DNA of 64,000 nt from Streptomyces sp. NBC_00341 (GTDB lineage Bacteria; Actinomycetota; Actinomycetes; Streptomycetales; Streptomycetaceae). The notes beneath the pieces were generated by a model. That model was given only the letters and a program-made list of their open reading frames with translations, was not told where the DNA came from and did no database searches. Shown piece after piece: positions 7,729-17,926 of this stretch. The first letter of the stretch is position 1; the number at the start of each line of letters is the position of its first letter. The DNA is taken from positions 4,774,001-4,838,000 of the forward strand of contig NZ_CP108002.1 of the NCBI RefSeq assembly GCF_041435055.1, written 5' to 3'. A program made the position numbers and the translations under genes.

Positions 7729-8977
7729 AATGCCCTGATTCTACGGCGGGCGGCTTCCACCCCGTCCCCTGTGCCCGTAGGAGCGCCCTGCGCGCCACCT
7801 CGCGTCCGATGGGCAGCGACGCCGTGGCGGCGGGCGACGGCGCGTTCAGCACGTGCACGGTGTGCGGGGCCTCGCGGATCAGGAAGTCGTCCACCAGGGT
7901 GCCGTCCCTGAGGACCGCCTGGGCCCTGACCCCGGCCGGGGCGGGCCGCAGATCGGCCTCCGTGACCTCGGGCAGCAGCCGCCGCACCGCCGTCGTGAAG
8001 GCGTGCTTCGACAGCGAGCGGTGCACCTCGCCCGCCCCGTACCGCCAGTGTCTGCGCGCTATCCGCCAGGAGCCGGGCCAGCTCAGCGTGTCCATCAGCT
8101 CGCGGGGGCGCACGACCGGCCAGCCGTAGCCCTCGCGGGCCAGCGCGGGCACCGCGTTCGGCCCGACGTGCACACCGCCGTCGTGGCCGCGGGTGAGGTG
8201 CACGCCGAGGAACGGGAACGCCGGGTCCGGCACCGGATAGACCAGGCCGCGCACCAGATCGGGCCGGGCCAGCTCGTAGTACTCCCCCCGGAACGGCACG
8301 ATCCGCATCCCCGGCTCGTCGCCCGCCAGCCGGGCCACCCGGTCGCAGTGCAGCCCCGCGCAGTTGACCAGCACCCGGGCCCGCACCACCAGGCCGTCCG
8401 CCGTCCGCACCGCGACGCCCCACGGCCGCCGGTCGATGGCGGTCACCTCTGCGCCGAACCTGATCAGCCCGCCACCGGCCCGCACCTCGGTGGCGAACCG
8501 CTCGGTGACCGCCGCGAAATCGCACACCCCCGTCGTGCCCACCCGGATCGCGGCGAGACCGCGCACCCGGGGTTCGTACTCCGCGATCTGCGCAGGACCC
8601 AGCTCGGCCACCGGCAGCCCGTGCTCGCGGCCGCGCTGCACCAGCGCGTGCAGCCGGGGCAGCTCGGAGCGCCCGGTCGCCACGATCAGCTTGCCGGTCA
8701 CCGCGTGCGCGATGCCGTGCTCCCGGCAGAAGTCGACCATCTCGGCGCCGCCGCCCAGCGCGTACCGCGCCTTGAGCGAACCCGGGCGGTAGTAGATGCC
8801 GCTGTGGATCACCCCGCTGTTGCGGCCCGTCTGGTGGCGCGCCGGGCCGCGCTCCTTCTCCAGCACGGTCACCCTGGTGCCCGGAGCGCTCCGCGTGATC
8901 GCATACGCGGTCGACAGACCGACGATCCCGCCGCCGATCACCAGCACATCGCAGTCGTACGCCGCGTGCGTCATCAT
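7721..8977 (-). CDS. lhgO: L-2-hydroxyglutarate oxidase (DAO family flavoenzyme)
   Basis: The protein is predicted to oxidise L-2-hydroxyglutarate, a metabolic by-product, to 2-oxoglutarate using FAD. The N-terminal dinucleotide motif is VLVIGGGIVGLSTAYA. It is followed by the LhgO-typical stretch HQTGRNSGVIHSGIYY and, further on, VNCAGLHCDRVA. The ATG at 8977 is chosen because GGAGGT lies 6 nt upstream (8984-8989); the frame extends further without conserved sequence. The 3' end overlaps trmB, so the two are probably co-transcribed. Confidence 0.9.
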   Translation of the reverse strand: MMTHAAYDCDVLVIGGGIVGLSTAYAITRSAPGTRVTVLEKERGPARHQTGRNSGVIHSGIYYRPGSLKARYALGGGAEMVDFCREHGIAHAVTGKLIVATGRSELPRLHALVQRGREHGLPVAELGPAQIAEYEPRVRGLAAIRVGTTGVCDFAAVTERFATEVRAGGGLIRFGAEVTAIDRRPWGVAVRTADGLVVRARVLVNCAGLHCDRVARLAGDEPGMRIVPFRGEYYELARPDLVRGLVYPVPDPAFPFLGVHLTRGHDGGVHVGPNAVPALAREGYGWPVVRPRELMDTLSWPGSWRIARRHWRYGAGEVHRSLSKHAFTTAVRRLLPEVTEADLRPAPAGVRAQAVLRDGTLVDDFLIREAPHTVHVLNAPSPAATASLPIGREVARRALLRAQGTGWKPPAVESGHCV

Positions 8978-9134
8978 CACGCCACCTCCCACCCCGATAG
9001 TGCACTGACCCACTGACAACGCACTCAAACCTGAGAGGGCCAGCGTGGCGCCCGCGATCCCGGCGGCGCGGGGCGCCGGACGGGGCGCCCGACCGGGGTG
9101 ACCGGTCCGGCGGCGCCCCGGCCGCGCGCTCCGG

Positions 9135-10775
9135 TCAGGCCGGTGCGACCAGCAGCGGGCGGGCGCGTTCCCGCAGCTCCGCGACGCGCGGCTCGTCCCC
9201 GTAGGGCTCCAGCCGGTGCAGCAGGTCGCGCACGTACTCGGTGGTCCGCGCCGACGAGATGCGGCCCGCCACCTCCACGGCGCGGGTTCCCGCCGCGCAG
9301 GCGGCGTCCAGATTCCCCGATTCCAGTTCCGCGACGGCCGACACCACGAGGCGCAGCCCGTGCGAGCGGACGAACTCCTCGGTCGGTCTGGACAGCGCCT
9401 GCTCGGTGAACCTCCGGACCTGCCGGGGCGCCTTCAGGTCGAGGTGGCACTCCGCCGCGTCGGCCGCGAACCTGTCGTACGAGTAGAAGCCCAGCCACGA
9501 CGGGTCCGCGTCCCCGTCCCGGGAGCGCTCCAGCCACCCCTCGGCGGCCTTCAGAGCGGCCCCCGCGGCCGGTGCGTCGCTCGCCTTCGCATGGGCCCGC
9601 GCCTCCACGAGGCGGAAGAAGCTCATGGTGCGTGCCGTCGCGAGCCCGCGGTTGCGCTCCACGGCCGCCTGGGCGAGGTCGACCCCCTCGTCGGCGAAGC
9701 CGCGATAGGTCGCCTGGAGCGACATGGAGGCCAGGACGTAGCCGCCGAGCGGTACGTCGGCCGCGGCGCGCGCCAGGCGCAGCGCCTGGATGTAGTACCG
9801 CTGCGCGGCCTCCTGCTGGCCGGTGTCGAAGGCCATCCAGCCGGCGAGTCTGGTCAGTTCGGCCGCGGCTCCGAAGAGCGCCCGGCCCACCTCGTCGCTG
9901 TACGAACCCAGCAGCAGGGGTGCGGCGTCGACCCGTAAGCACTCCGGGACCATGGACGAACGCCAGTCCCCGCCGCCGTACTTCGAGTCCCAGCGCCGTG
10001 CGTCCTGGGCGGCTTCGCGCAGCTTGGACACATCGCTGTGGCCGACCCGCAGCGGCGAGACACCGTGCGCGGAATCCGGACCCGGCTGGGCCGGAATCGA
10101 CACGCTGTGCCCGTGCACCGGCGGCGAACCGTGCCCGTGCGCCGGCGGCGCCCCCGCCTGACCCGGTACGAGCGGTGTACGGGACAGGAGGTGCTGCCCG
10201 GACACGCCGGGCGGCGCCGGGGCCCCCGGTGCACCCTGCGCCCCCACTGCGCCCCGTGCGCCCTGTGTGCCGAGCACCGCCGCCTCCGCGGCGGCCGACG
10301 CGCGGGCGACCGACGGATCGGCGGGGGATATCAGCCAGCGGGACGCGGGAGTGGCGTACGCACTCACCGAGAACGAACCCGCGAGCGACTGCCAGATGCC
10401 GCCGCTGCCGGCCCGGCGCCCGGCCAGATCCAGCCGGTACAGCTCGGTCGCGGAGCGCACCGCCTCACCCACATCGCGCGGGAACGTCAGACCGACCTCC
10501 GGCGCGGGATCGGCGTCGGCGAGCCCGATCTCGTGCAGCGGGACCGGCCGGCCGAGCTTGGCCCCGATCGCCGCCGCGATGAGATGGGGCGCGGCGCCCT
10601 GCGGCACCATGCCCTTGGAGACCCATCTGGCCACCGAGGTCTTGTCGTACCGAAGTGTCAGTCCGCGCTGCGCCCCGAGGTCGTTGACCCGCCGGGCGAG
10701 CCCGGCGTTGCTGATTCCCGCGAGGGCGAGAACGGTTCCGAGCTTGTCGTTCGGTCCGCGTTGCTCCCTGGACAT
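9135..10775 (-). CDS. HTH/TPR sporulation-associated regulator (NsdA-like)
   Basis: This 546-residue soluble protein begins with an XRE-like helix-turn-helix region (about 10-65, [14 protein letters not shown]...[12 protein letters not shown]). A variable Gly/Ala/Pro linker lies at about 155-240. The rest is a helical region that looks like degenerate tetratricopeptide repeats (for example [20 protein letters not shown]). This architecture matches NsdA and related Streptomyces regulators that repress sporulation and antibiotic production. Orthology to a given member is inferred from order and layout. The ATG follows GAGGGGTGG. A very long non-coding region lies upstream. Confidence 0.8.
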   Translation of the reverse strand: MSREQRGPNDKLGTVLALAGISNAGLARRVNDLGAQRGLTLRYDKTSVARWVSKGMVPQGAAPHLIAAAIGAKLGRPVPLHEIGLADADPAPEVGLTFPRDVGEAVRSATELYRLDLAGRRAGSGGIWQSLAGSFSVSAYATPASRWLISPADPSVARASAAAEAAVLGTQGARGAVGAQGAPGAPAPPGVSGQHLLSRTPLVPGQAGAPPAHGHGSPPVHGHSVSIPAQPGPDSAHGVSPLRVGHSDVSKLREAAQDARRWDSKYGGGDWRSSMVPECLRVDAAPLLLGSYSDEVGRALFGAAAELTRLAGWMAFDTGQQEAAQRYYIQALRLARAAADVPLGGYVLASMSLQATYRGFADEGVDLAQAAVERNRGLATARTMSFFRLVEARAHAKASDAPAAGAALKAAEGWLERSRDGDADPSWLGFYSYDRFAADAAECHLDLKAPRQVRRFTEQALSRPTEEFVRSHGLRLVVSAVAELESGNLDAACAAGTRAVEVAGRISSARTTEYVRDLLHRLEPYGDEPRVAELRERARPLLVAPA

Positions 10776-12243
10776 GCGCCACCCCTCGACACACAGACGG
10801 CAGCCGCGACACCGTTGAGGCGCGCGGCATTCGTACCGTGTTCTCCCCAGGGACGAACCCTCGCACTCCGACCGCACACGCATTTGGCCGAGCCCCGAGG
10901 AATATGCCGCTCTGCTGAGAACATCAGTAAACCCAGCGTAGTTCGCCGCATCCCTACCGTTAAGGGGCGGACGTCCGTATGGCGGGATTGTTGTCCGCCC
11001 GGAGCCTTCGGGTGGCGAAGCGCGTCGAGCGGCGGCCGGCGGCCGCCAACGACGGCGAACAGAGGCGAACAGCGGTGAGCTATCGAGGCCTCTGAGGTGT
11101 GAGTGGCCCGCGTGACGGACGTGGCGGGCGGCCGGGGGAGGAGACGTGAAGGCGGAGCGGAGGGAAAGCGGGGGGAAGGGGGAGACGGGGAGAGGGTGGA
11201 CGGGGGTGGACCGGACGGCGGAGGGGCGGAAAGGGCGCGGACGGGGAGTGCCGGGGCGGCGCGGACGGGGAGTGCGGGGACGGCGCGGACGGAGCGCTCG
11301 GATCGGGCGCGAGCTTGCGGGCCGCGACCCTTGTCCACCCGCTGACCAGGCCGGATACGCGTTCCGGGTGGCGCGGAAAGCCATGGTTCGCAGCCCCGGG
11401 CCGACCCTTGTGAGAGCCCCGTTCCGGGTGTCCCGGCGTGCTCCTCGTGTGTGGCCGTGCGCCCGGCCGTGCGCTCTGGCCCGGTCCGTACGGGAGCGCT
11501 TCCATGGGTGCTGCGTGGGTCGGCCCGCTGCACTGGACACTGCGGGCTGGGGGAAACCGCCGCCTCATTCCCCGCAGGCGGTGGACCGGTCCGGGAGGCC
11601 AACCGCGTCTCCCGGACCGTACGTCGAGCCGTACGCCTGGCCGGGGTGGACGAGGACGCGTGCGTTCGTGTGGGAGTTCGTGTGAATGGTGGCCCGGGAG
11701 TTGGTGCGGGAGGGCCCGCCGCCCGGCCGAACCGTCCCAGGGTCTTGAGGCGGTCCGCGGCGGTCCGTGACCTTGTCCGACGCGGCGTCGATGCGGCGTG
11801 GAGCAAAAGGGCGGAAAAGCGGATGAAGGCAGTCGGGGACTTCTGGTGATCCGGTTCCAAGGCGCTCCGAGAATGGCCGAATGTCGCCGGTCGAATGAGG
11901 TTGGGCCGGCAGGTTCGCGGACATCCGGTCGGCGGTCCGGGCGAGAGCGCGCACCGTGGCCGGATCGGGGTCGTGGAGGCGGTACGCACGGGAGAGGCAA
12001 CACACGGAATCCGTAACTCCGTTGCCGCCGGGAACGACGCGCGCGGGCGACGTACCCGCCGACGCGGCCGGTAGTCCCGCTCCGGCCTTTGCCAGGGGCG
12101 CATGCGCTCACGACGTGCGCCGTCCGTAGCCACTCCTGCACGCCGTTGTCGTGGCAGCATGTCCGCAACGGCGCCGCGCGTTACCGGAGTTCTCCCGATA
12201 CCGCCCTGCTGCGCCGTTTTGTCCACAGCCTGTGGAGGCGGCG
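10776..12243. other. 1.47-kb region without a supportable gene
   Basis: Open frames on both strands here have compositions typical of out-of-frame GC-rich DNA, so none is called. A possible minus-strand promoter sits at its right part of the first 200 bp. Between 11100 and 11340 the plus strand is strongly purine-rich with runs of 3-6 G, and the 16-mer GCGCGGACGGGGAGTG is repeated at about 11258 and 11282. The far end holds the ribosome-binding site of the next gene (GTGGAGGCG before 12244). Confidence 0.6.
10935..10963 (-). promoter_or_regulatory. Candidate promoter for the NsdA-like gene
   Basis: Read on the minus strand, TTAACG and TACGCT are separated by 17 bp, a reasonable vegetative-type promoter about 160 bp before the start codon at 10775. 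The -35 is only a partial match. Confidence 0.35.
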
Positions 12244-14355
12244 ATGCGTTGGTTGGTGGGATGGAGCAGTATCGCCGCGAGCTTCGGCACGGCCGGAGCG
12301 GTCGGCGCGAGTGACGAGGGGCGCACGATGCACCCCGTGGGATCCCAACTCCTTTGGGGAGACCCGGATCCGCTCTGGGCGGTCGGGGACTGGCGGCCCG
12401 ACGAGATCCGCACCGTCCGGGTCGACACGGCCGAGGGGGCGCCCACGGTCCGGCTCGCCGTACTCGGCTGCTGCGGCGCCACCGACGAACAGCTGCGCGT
12501 CGGGCTGCTCGCCGCACGCGGCGGAGCCCTGCGCCACCTCACCGCATGGACCGGCAGCTACACGGCGGTCGTTCAGATAGGCCGCCGGATCACCGTGGTG
12601 GGCGACCTCGCAGGCGCCCGCCCGGTCTTCTACACGCCCTGGGCCGGAGGGACGGCGTACGCCACCGCCGCGCTGCCGCTCGCCGACCTCATCGAGGCGC
12701 AGCTCGACATCGGCCACCTCGCCGCGCTGCTCGCCTGCCCCGAGACCCCGGAGGCGCTGCGCGACGGCACCCCGTACGCCGGGGTGAAGCGCATCCCGCC
12801 CGGACACGCGCTGATCCTCCGCGAGGGCTCGCGGGAGATCACCGGGTACGAGGCGGTGGCCTCCCTCGCGGTGGCCGCACCCGAGCTCGATCCGGTGAGC
12901 GCGGTCGACGGGGTGCGCGACGCCCTGGTCGAAGCCGTACGCGCCAGGCTGCTCGCGCCCCGCCACGCCCCGGAGACCGCGCCGCCCGACCCGGGCCCCG
13001 TCCCCGGCATGGGCCCCGCCGAACGCCGGGCCGCACGGGGAGCGCCCGTACCCGGCATCGGCTCCGACCTCTCCGGAGGCAGCGCGTCCGCCACCCTCGC
13101 CCTGCTCGCCGCCGGGCTCCCCGGACTGCCCGGCACCCTCCTGGGCCACGGCACGGGGGCGGGCGAACGGCTGCTCGCCGTCACGTTCAACGACCTGACC
13201 ACCCGCGATCACGAGGACGAACTCGAACGCGCCCGCGTCATCGCCGCCAACCCGCGACTGCACCACGTCGTCGTCGCGGCCGGCGAGGAGGCGCTGCCGT
13301 ACGCGGAACTGGCGAACGGCCCCCTGACCGACGAGCCGGCCCCGTCCCTCGTCGTCGTCGAGCGCCATCGCCGCCGGCTCGCCGCGGGCAGCGCCGACCA
13401 CTTCGTGGGCGACGGCGCCAGACAGGTGCTCGACGCCCACCCCGCCCGCCTTGCCGACCTGCTGATCGACCGCCGCCGCCGCCATCTGCTGCGCCCGGTC
13501 GCCGCGCTCGCCAAGGCCGAAGGCCCCTCCGCGCACTCCCTGTTCGTCCCGCTGACCGTCTACCGGGCGGCCCGCCGCCTGGCCCGTACGTCGTACCGCA
13601 CCGGCCTCGAAGCGGCGGCGGAGCGCCTTCCCGACGCCAACCGGCTCACCCCGGATCTCGACAGCCCCACCGATGCCTCGCTCGCCGCGCTGACCTGGTC
13701 GCGTCCGGGGCCCGCCGCCCGCTGGCTGACCGGGGAGGCGCTCGCTGAAGTATCGGTTCGTCTTCAGGAGGCGGCGATCCGCCCCACCTCCGTCCAACGC
13801 CCCGGTGAGGCCCGCGCCAGGGCCGCGCTCGCCCGGAACGCCGCCGACCACCGGATCCTGGAGCAGGCCGCGGAGGTCCGCAGCCAGCGCCTGCACGCGC
13901 CCTTCCTCGACAACCAGGTGGTACGCGCCGCCCGCGCGCTCCCCGAGTCCCTCCGGGTCCAGCCGGGCGCCCGCGCGGCGGTCCTGCGCCGGGTCCTGGC
14001 GGGCACCGGCATCCACGAGCTGCCGCCCGGCTGGGGCGCGCCCTCCCAGGCCACCTCGACCGAGGTCACCCGTACCGGCCTGCGCGCCTCGCTGCCCGAG
14101 CTCATCGCCCTCTTCGACGCCCCGCTGCTCGCCGACGCGGGCCTGGTCGAGGCCCGCGTCGTACGCAAGGCCCTGCGGGCGGCCGCGGAGGGTGAACCCC
14201 TCCCGCTGGACGGCCTCGCGGACCTCGCCTCCACCGAACTGTGGCTGCGCCGCCTCGTCTCGCGCCGCGGCACCTGCTGGACGGGCACGGCGGCACCGCG
14301 CCAGCGAGCCGTCGCCGGCGGGGTGGTCCCGGCACGACGGACGCTCCAGCCGTAA
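12244..14355 (+). CDS. Asparagine synthase/lasso-cyclase-like protein
   Basis: This 703-residue protein starts MRWLVGWSS, like lasso-peptide cyclases. It has a glutaminase-like N-terminal fold that lacks the Cys2 nucleophile (about 1-220), then an Asn-synthetase ATP-pyrophosphatase domain. The nucleotide loop is DLSGGSASATLALL, whereas the family consensus is SGG-x-DS. The Asp is therefore replaced by Ala. A second conserved block (LEQAAEVRSQRLHAPFLDNQVV) is well kept. The start is supported by GGAGG at 12234. No lasso precursor, leader peptidase or PqqD-like gene is visible nearby. An amide-forming or purely regulatory role are both possible. Confidence 0.8.
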   Translation: MRWLVGWSSIAASFGTAGAVGASDEGRTMHPVGSQLLWGDPDPLWAVGDWRPDEIRTVRVDTAEGAPTVRLAVLGCCGATDEQLRVGLLAARGGALRHLTAWTGSYTAVVQIGRRITVVGDLAGARPVFYTPWAGGTAYATAALPLADLIEAQLDIGHLAALLACPETPEALRDGTPYAGVKRIPPGHALILREGSREITGYEAVASLAVAAPELDPVSAVDGVRDALVEAVRARLLAPRHAPETAPPDPGPVPGMGPAERRAARGAPVPGIGSDLSGGSASATLALLAAGLPGLPGTLLGHGTGAGERLLAVTFNDLTTRDHEDELERARVIAANPRLHHVVVAAGEEALPYAELANGPLTDEPAPSLVVVERHRRRLAAGSADHFVGDGARQVLDAHPARLADLLIDRRRRHLLRPVAALAKAEGPSAHSLFVPLTVYRAARRLARTSYRTGLEAAAERLPDANRLTPDLDSPTDASLAALTWSRPGPAARWLTGEALAEVSVRLQEAAIRPTSVQRPGEARARAALARNAADHRILEQAAEVRSQRLHAPFLDNQVVRAARALPESLRVQPGARAAVLRRVLAGTGIHELPPGWGAPSQATSTEVTRTGLRASLPELIALFDAPLLADAGLVEARVVRKALRAAAEGEPLPLDGLADLASTELWLRRLVSRRGTCWTGTAAPRQRAVAGGVVPARRTLQP

Positions 14356-14467
14356 GAGCTGTCGCGCAGGCGCAGGGTGAGGAGTGGGGAGCGGGAAGCA
14401 GGGAGCGGGCTGAAGCGCGTTGCGCCGCCCGCGTCCGGTTGTCGTACCGGCGGGACACAATGGCGGG

Positions 14468-17400
14468 GTGCGGTATCTGATCCTGGGCGTCACGGAGGCG
14501 CGAGACGAGAAGGGCGCGGCGCTGCCCCTCGGCGGCCTGCGCCTGCGCGCCCTTCTCGCGTCCCTGGCCCTGCGGCCCGGCCGGTCCGTCCCGATCACCG
14601 AGCTGGTCGACGACGTGTGGGCGGACGATCCCCCGGCGGACGCCCCCGCCGCGCTCCAGGCCCTGGTGGGCCGCCTGCGCCGGGCGCTGGGGCGGGTGGC
14701 GCTCGCCAGCACCCCGGGCGGCTACCGGCTGGAGGCCACCCCGGCGGACGTGGACCTGCACGTGTTCGAGCGGCTCGCCCGGCAGGGCGCGGCCGAGCTG
14801 GAGGCGGACGCGCCGCAGGACGCCGCCCGCACGCTCCGTACGGCACTCGCCCTGTGGCGCGGACCCGCCCTGGCCGACCTGCCCGACCGCGACCACGCGC
14901 TGCGTCCGCAGGCCCACCGGCTGGCCGCACTGGAGCACCGCATCGAGGCCGACCTGCGATGCGCGGCGCCGGACGGACCCACGGGTCCGGCGGCCGTCCC
15001 CCGAACGGCCTCACCGACACCCCTTCCCGCCGCTCTCGTGCCCGAGCTGGTGGAGCTGACCGCGGCGCACCCGTACGACGAGCGCTTCCGCGCCCAGCTC
15101 ATCCGCGCCCTGCGCGCCGCCGGACGGCAGGCCGACGCGCTCGCGGCGTACGAGGACGCGCGCCGCGCCCTCGCCGAGGGGCTCGGCGCCGATCCAGGGC
15201 CCGAGCTGGCCGCCCTCCACCGCGCACTGCTCAACCCCGCACCACCCGAACCAACCGCACCATCCGCATCCGGGACCGAGACGGCGGAATGCCGGGGCAA
15301 CCTCCGCCCCCGGCTCACCTCCTTCGTCGGGCGCGAGCCCGAACTCCGTGCCATCCGGGACGACCTGACCCGCTCCCGGCTGGTCACCCTCACCGGTCCG
15401 GGAGGCTCGGGGAAGACCCGGCTGGCCGAGGAGTCCGCGGCGCACAGGGGCCGTGCCACCGCCGGTGACGTCTGGCTCGCGGAACTCGCCCCGGTGGAGG
15501 ACCCCGAGGCCGTCCCCGGAGCCGTACTCTCCGCGCTCGGGCTGCGCGAGACGGCCCTGCTGCGGGACAGCGCCCACGAAGGAACGTATCCGCGCACCGA
15601 TCCGGTCGACCTGCTCGCGGACCACCTGGCGCACTGGTCCAGGTCCCGCCCCTTCCTCCTCATCCTCGACAACTGCGAGCACGTCATCGGCGCGGCGGCC
15701 ACGCTCGCCGAGACCCTGCTGACCCGCTGCCCCCGGCTGCGTATCCTCGCCACCAGCCGCGAACCGCTCGGCGTGCCCGGCGAATCCGTACGCCCGGTGG
15801 ATCCGCTCCCGGCCGATCTCGCCCACCGTCTCTTCACCGAGCGGGCCCGTGCCGTGCGGCCCGGGTTCGACCCCGCGCGGGAGACCGCACACGACGCGGC
15901 CGCCGTCGCCGAGATCTGCCGCCGGCTGGACGGGCTGCCGCTCGCCATCGAGCTGGCCGCCGCCCGGCTGCGGATGCTGAGCCCGCGCCAGATCGCCGAC
16001 CGGCTGGACGACCGTTTCCGCCTGCTGACCAGCGGCAGCCGGACCGTACTGCCGCGCCAGCAGACCCTGCGCGCGGTCGTCGACTGGTCCTGGGACCTGC
16101 TGGACGAGGACGAACGCACCGCCCTGCGCCAGGTCTCGGTCTTCGCGGGCGGCTGGGACCTGCCCGCAGCCGAGGCGGTGATCACGACGCCCGGCAGGCC
16201 TGCCGGGCACAACGCCGCCGGTACGGCCGGCACCGCCCGTACCGCGCACCTCGCCGCCGACACCGCGAACCTCATCGGGGCGCTCATCGACAAGTCCCTC
16301 GTCGTCGCCACCCCGGCCCCCGACGGCGGCATGCGCTACCGCCTGCTGGAGACCATCCACGAGTACGCCATCGAGCGCTGCGCCGAGACCCCGGACGTAC
16401 GGGCCGAGGCAGGGCGGGCACACACCGCGTACGTCCTCTCGCTCGTCGAGGAGGCGGAGCCGAAGCTGCGCTCCGCGGAGCAGCTCCCCTGGATCCAGCG
16501 CCTGGAGACGGACCTCGACAACATCAGGGCCGCGCTCCACCGCACCACCGCCCCTCACACCGGCCGGTCCGGTCCGTCGACCGCTTCCGCCGAATCGGAC
16601 GCGGCGCGTCTGGTGCTGGGCATGGGCTGGTTCTGGTGGCTGCGCAACTACCGCGCCGAGGGCCTCAACTGGACTGCTCGGGCACTGTCGTTCGGCCCGG
16701 AGCCCGCAGACGCCACCGACCCCCGTTACTGGCCCTGGATGAATCTGCGCATGCTGCGGTTCTTCCTGGAGGCGGAGAGCGGCCCGTCGGAAGCGGACCG
16801 CGACGGTCAGCCGGACGAGGCGTTGGTGCGACGGCTGGCCGACGCGTTCATGTCGTCCGGGCCCCAGGCGGCCCAATTCCCCGGGCTGCTCTGGCCGATG
16901 ACCTCGTTCATCACGCTGGGCACGAAGGACATGGGGGACGTGCACCGGAAGATCGACGCCGTCGTCGACAACGCCCGCGTCCACGGGAACGACTGGGGGT
17001 ACGGCGTCTCGCTGATGTTCCGTACGCACATGGTCGTCGACATGCCGGGCGGCATGCCCGGGGTCGACGACGACCTGGTGGAACTGCGTGATCTGAGCCG
17101 CCGCGTCGGGGACCGCTGGATGCGCGCACAGGTCGAGAGCGCCGCGGCGGAGGCGGCCATGATGCGGGGCCGGTACGAGGAGGCGCGTCCGGCGTACGAG
17201 GAGGCGCTGCTGCTCGCCCGTGAGGTCGGCGCCCACGCCGAGGCCCCGTTCCTGCTGGCCCGGCTGGCCGAACTCGCCTACCGCACCGGCGACGTGGCCG
17301 CCGCCGAGCGGGGCCTGGGCCGCTCGGAGGACGAGGCGGAGCGCTACCAGACGCACGACGCGATCTCGTACGTCCAATACCTGCGCGCCACCATCGCCCT

Positions 17401-17926
17401 GGACCGGGGCGACATCGCCGTCGCCCGGCGCAGGCTCACAGAGGCGCGGGGGACGGACGACGAGAACAGCCCGCCCACGCAGATGCCCGCGCTGCTGGAC
17501 GGACTCTCCGCCCGCATCGCCGCGTACGAGCCGGAGCCCCACGGCGGCCCGGCCGTCGCTCTGCGCGGGCTGGCGGCGGCCCTGGTCGCGGCGCGGGACG
17601 GCCAGTACGCCGAGGCCATCACCGGATACCTGGCGGACGCCCTCGCGACCGTGCTGCCGAAGCTGGGCCACCACGCGGCCGCCGTACGCGTCCTGGCCGC
17701 CGCCGACAGCTGGCGGCTCTGCGGTCCCAGGACCGCGGTGGAGCAGGCGGCGGTCGACGAGGCCGGGCAGCTGGCCCGCGAGGCGCTGGGGGAGCGGAGT
17801 TACGAGCAGGAGCGCGCGGCGGGCCGCGGACTGACCATCGACGACGTCGTCGGCCTGCTCGCGGAGATCACCGGCCCGGAGATCACTGCCCCTGGGGTCG
17901 GCGGCCCGGCGGTCAGCGGCAACTGA
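14468..17926 (+). CDS. SARP/BTAD-NB-ARC-TPR transcriptional regulator
   Basis: This large (1152-residue) AfsR-like activator has an OmpR-type winged-helix DNA-binding domain (about 1-90, with GLRLRALLASLALRPG) and a bacterial transcriptional activation domain (about 95-255, ending LGADPGPELAALHRALL). An NB-ARC ATPase follows with P-loop GPGGSGKTRL (K316) and Walker B FLLILDN. The C-terminal half is TPR-like helices. The GTG start is where similarity begins (VRYLILGVTE). It probably governs secondary metabolism or development, but targets cannot be read from sequence. Its 3' end overlaps the convergent sigma-factor gene by 14 bp. Confidence 0.9.
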   Translation: MRYLILGVTEARDEKGAALPLGGLRLRALLASLALRPGRSVPITELVDDVWADDPPADAPAALQALVGRLRRALGRVALASTPGGYRLEATPADVDLHVFERLARQGAAELEADAPQDAARTLRTALALWRGPALADLPDRDHALRPQAHRLAALEHRIEADLRCAAPDGPTGPAAVPRTASPTPLPAALVPELVELTAAHPYDERFRAQLIRALRAAGRQADALAAYEDARRALAEGLGADPGPELAALHRALLNPAPPEPTAPSASGTETAECRGNLRPRLTSFVGREPELRAIRDDLTRSRLVTLTGPGGSGKTRLAEESAAHRGRATAGDVWLAELAPVEDPEAVPGAVLSALGLRETALLRDSAHEGTYPRTDPVDLLADHLAHWSRSRPFLLILDNCEHVIGAAATLAETLLTRCPRLRILATSREPLGVPGESVRPVDPLPADLAHRLFTERARAVRPGFDPARETAHDAAAVAEICRRLDGLPLAIELAAARLRMLSPRQIADRLDDRFRLLTSGSRTVLPRQQTLRAVVDWSWDLLDEDERTALRQVSVFAGGWDLPAAEAVITTPGRPAGHNAAGTAGTARTAHLAADTANLIGALIDKSLVVATPAPDGGMRYRLLETIHEYAIERCAETPDVRAEAGRAHTAYVLSLVEEAEPKLRSAEQLPWIQRLETDLDNIRAALHRTTAPHTGRSGPSTASAESDAARLVLGMGWFWWLRNYRAEGLNWTARALSFGPEPADATDPRYWPWMNLRMLRFFLEAESGPSEADRDGQPDEALVRRLADAFMSSGPQAAQFPGLLWPMTSFITLGTKDMGDVHRKIDAVVDNARVHGNDWGYGVSLMFRTHMVVDMPGGMPGVDDDLVELRDLSRRVGDRWMRAQVESAAAEAAMMRGRYEEARPAYEEALLLAREVGAHAEAPFLLARLAELAYRTGDVAAAERGLGRSEDEAERYQTHDAISYVQYLRATIALDRGDIAVARRRLTEARGTDDENSPPTQMPALLDGLSARIAAYEPEPHGGPAVALRGLAAALVAARDGQYAEAITGYLADALATVLPKLGHHAAAVRVLAAADSWRLCGPRTAVEQAAVDEAGQLAREALGERSYEQERAAGRGLTIDDVVGLLAEITGPEITAPGVGGPAVSGN

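Noticed and set aside
337..11358. The 18-mer GCTGACCAGGCCGGATAC occurs at about 337 and again at about 11341
   Set aside because: Flanks do not match beyond the 18 bases; in this base composition a single coincidence is not evidence of an attachment site or repeat family.
11103..12014. Search for a lasso-peptide precursor gene upstream of the asparagine-synthase-like gene
   Set aside because: No short frame with a leader and a plausible core (Gly/Ser/Cys start and an Asp/Glu at 7-9) was found on the same strand near the gene.
10658..12517. Several 300-600-codon frames across the 10.8-12.2 kb region
   Set aside because: Ser/Arg/Pro-rich composition, no hydrophobic core pattern, no ribosome-binding sites and mutual overlap; GC-rich DNA gives such frames by chance.
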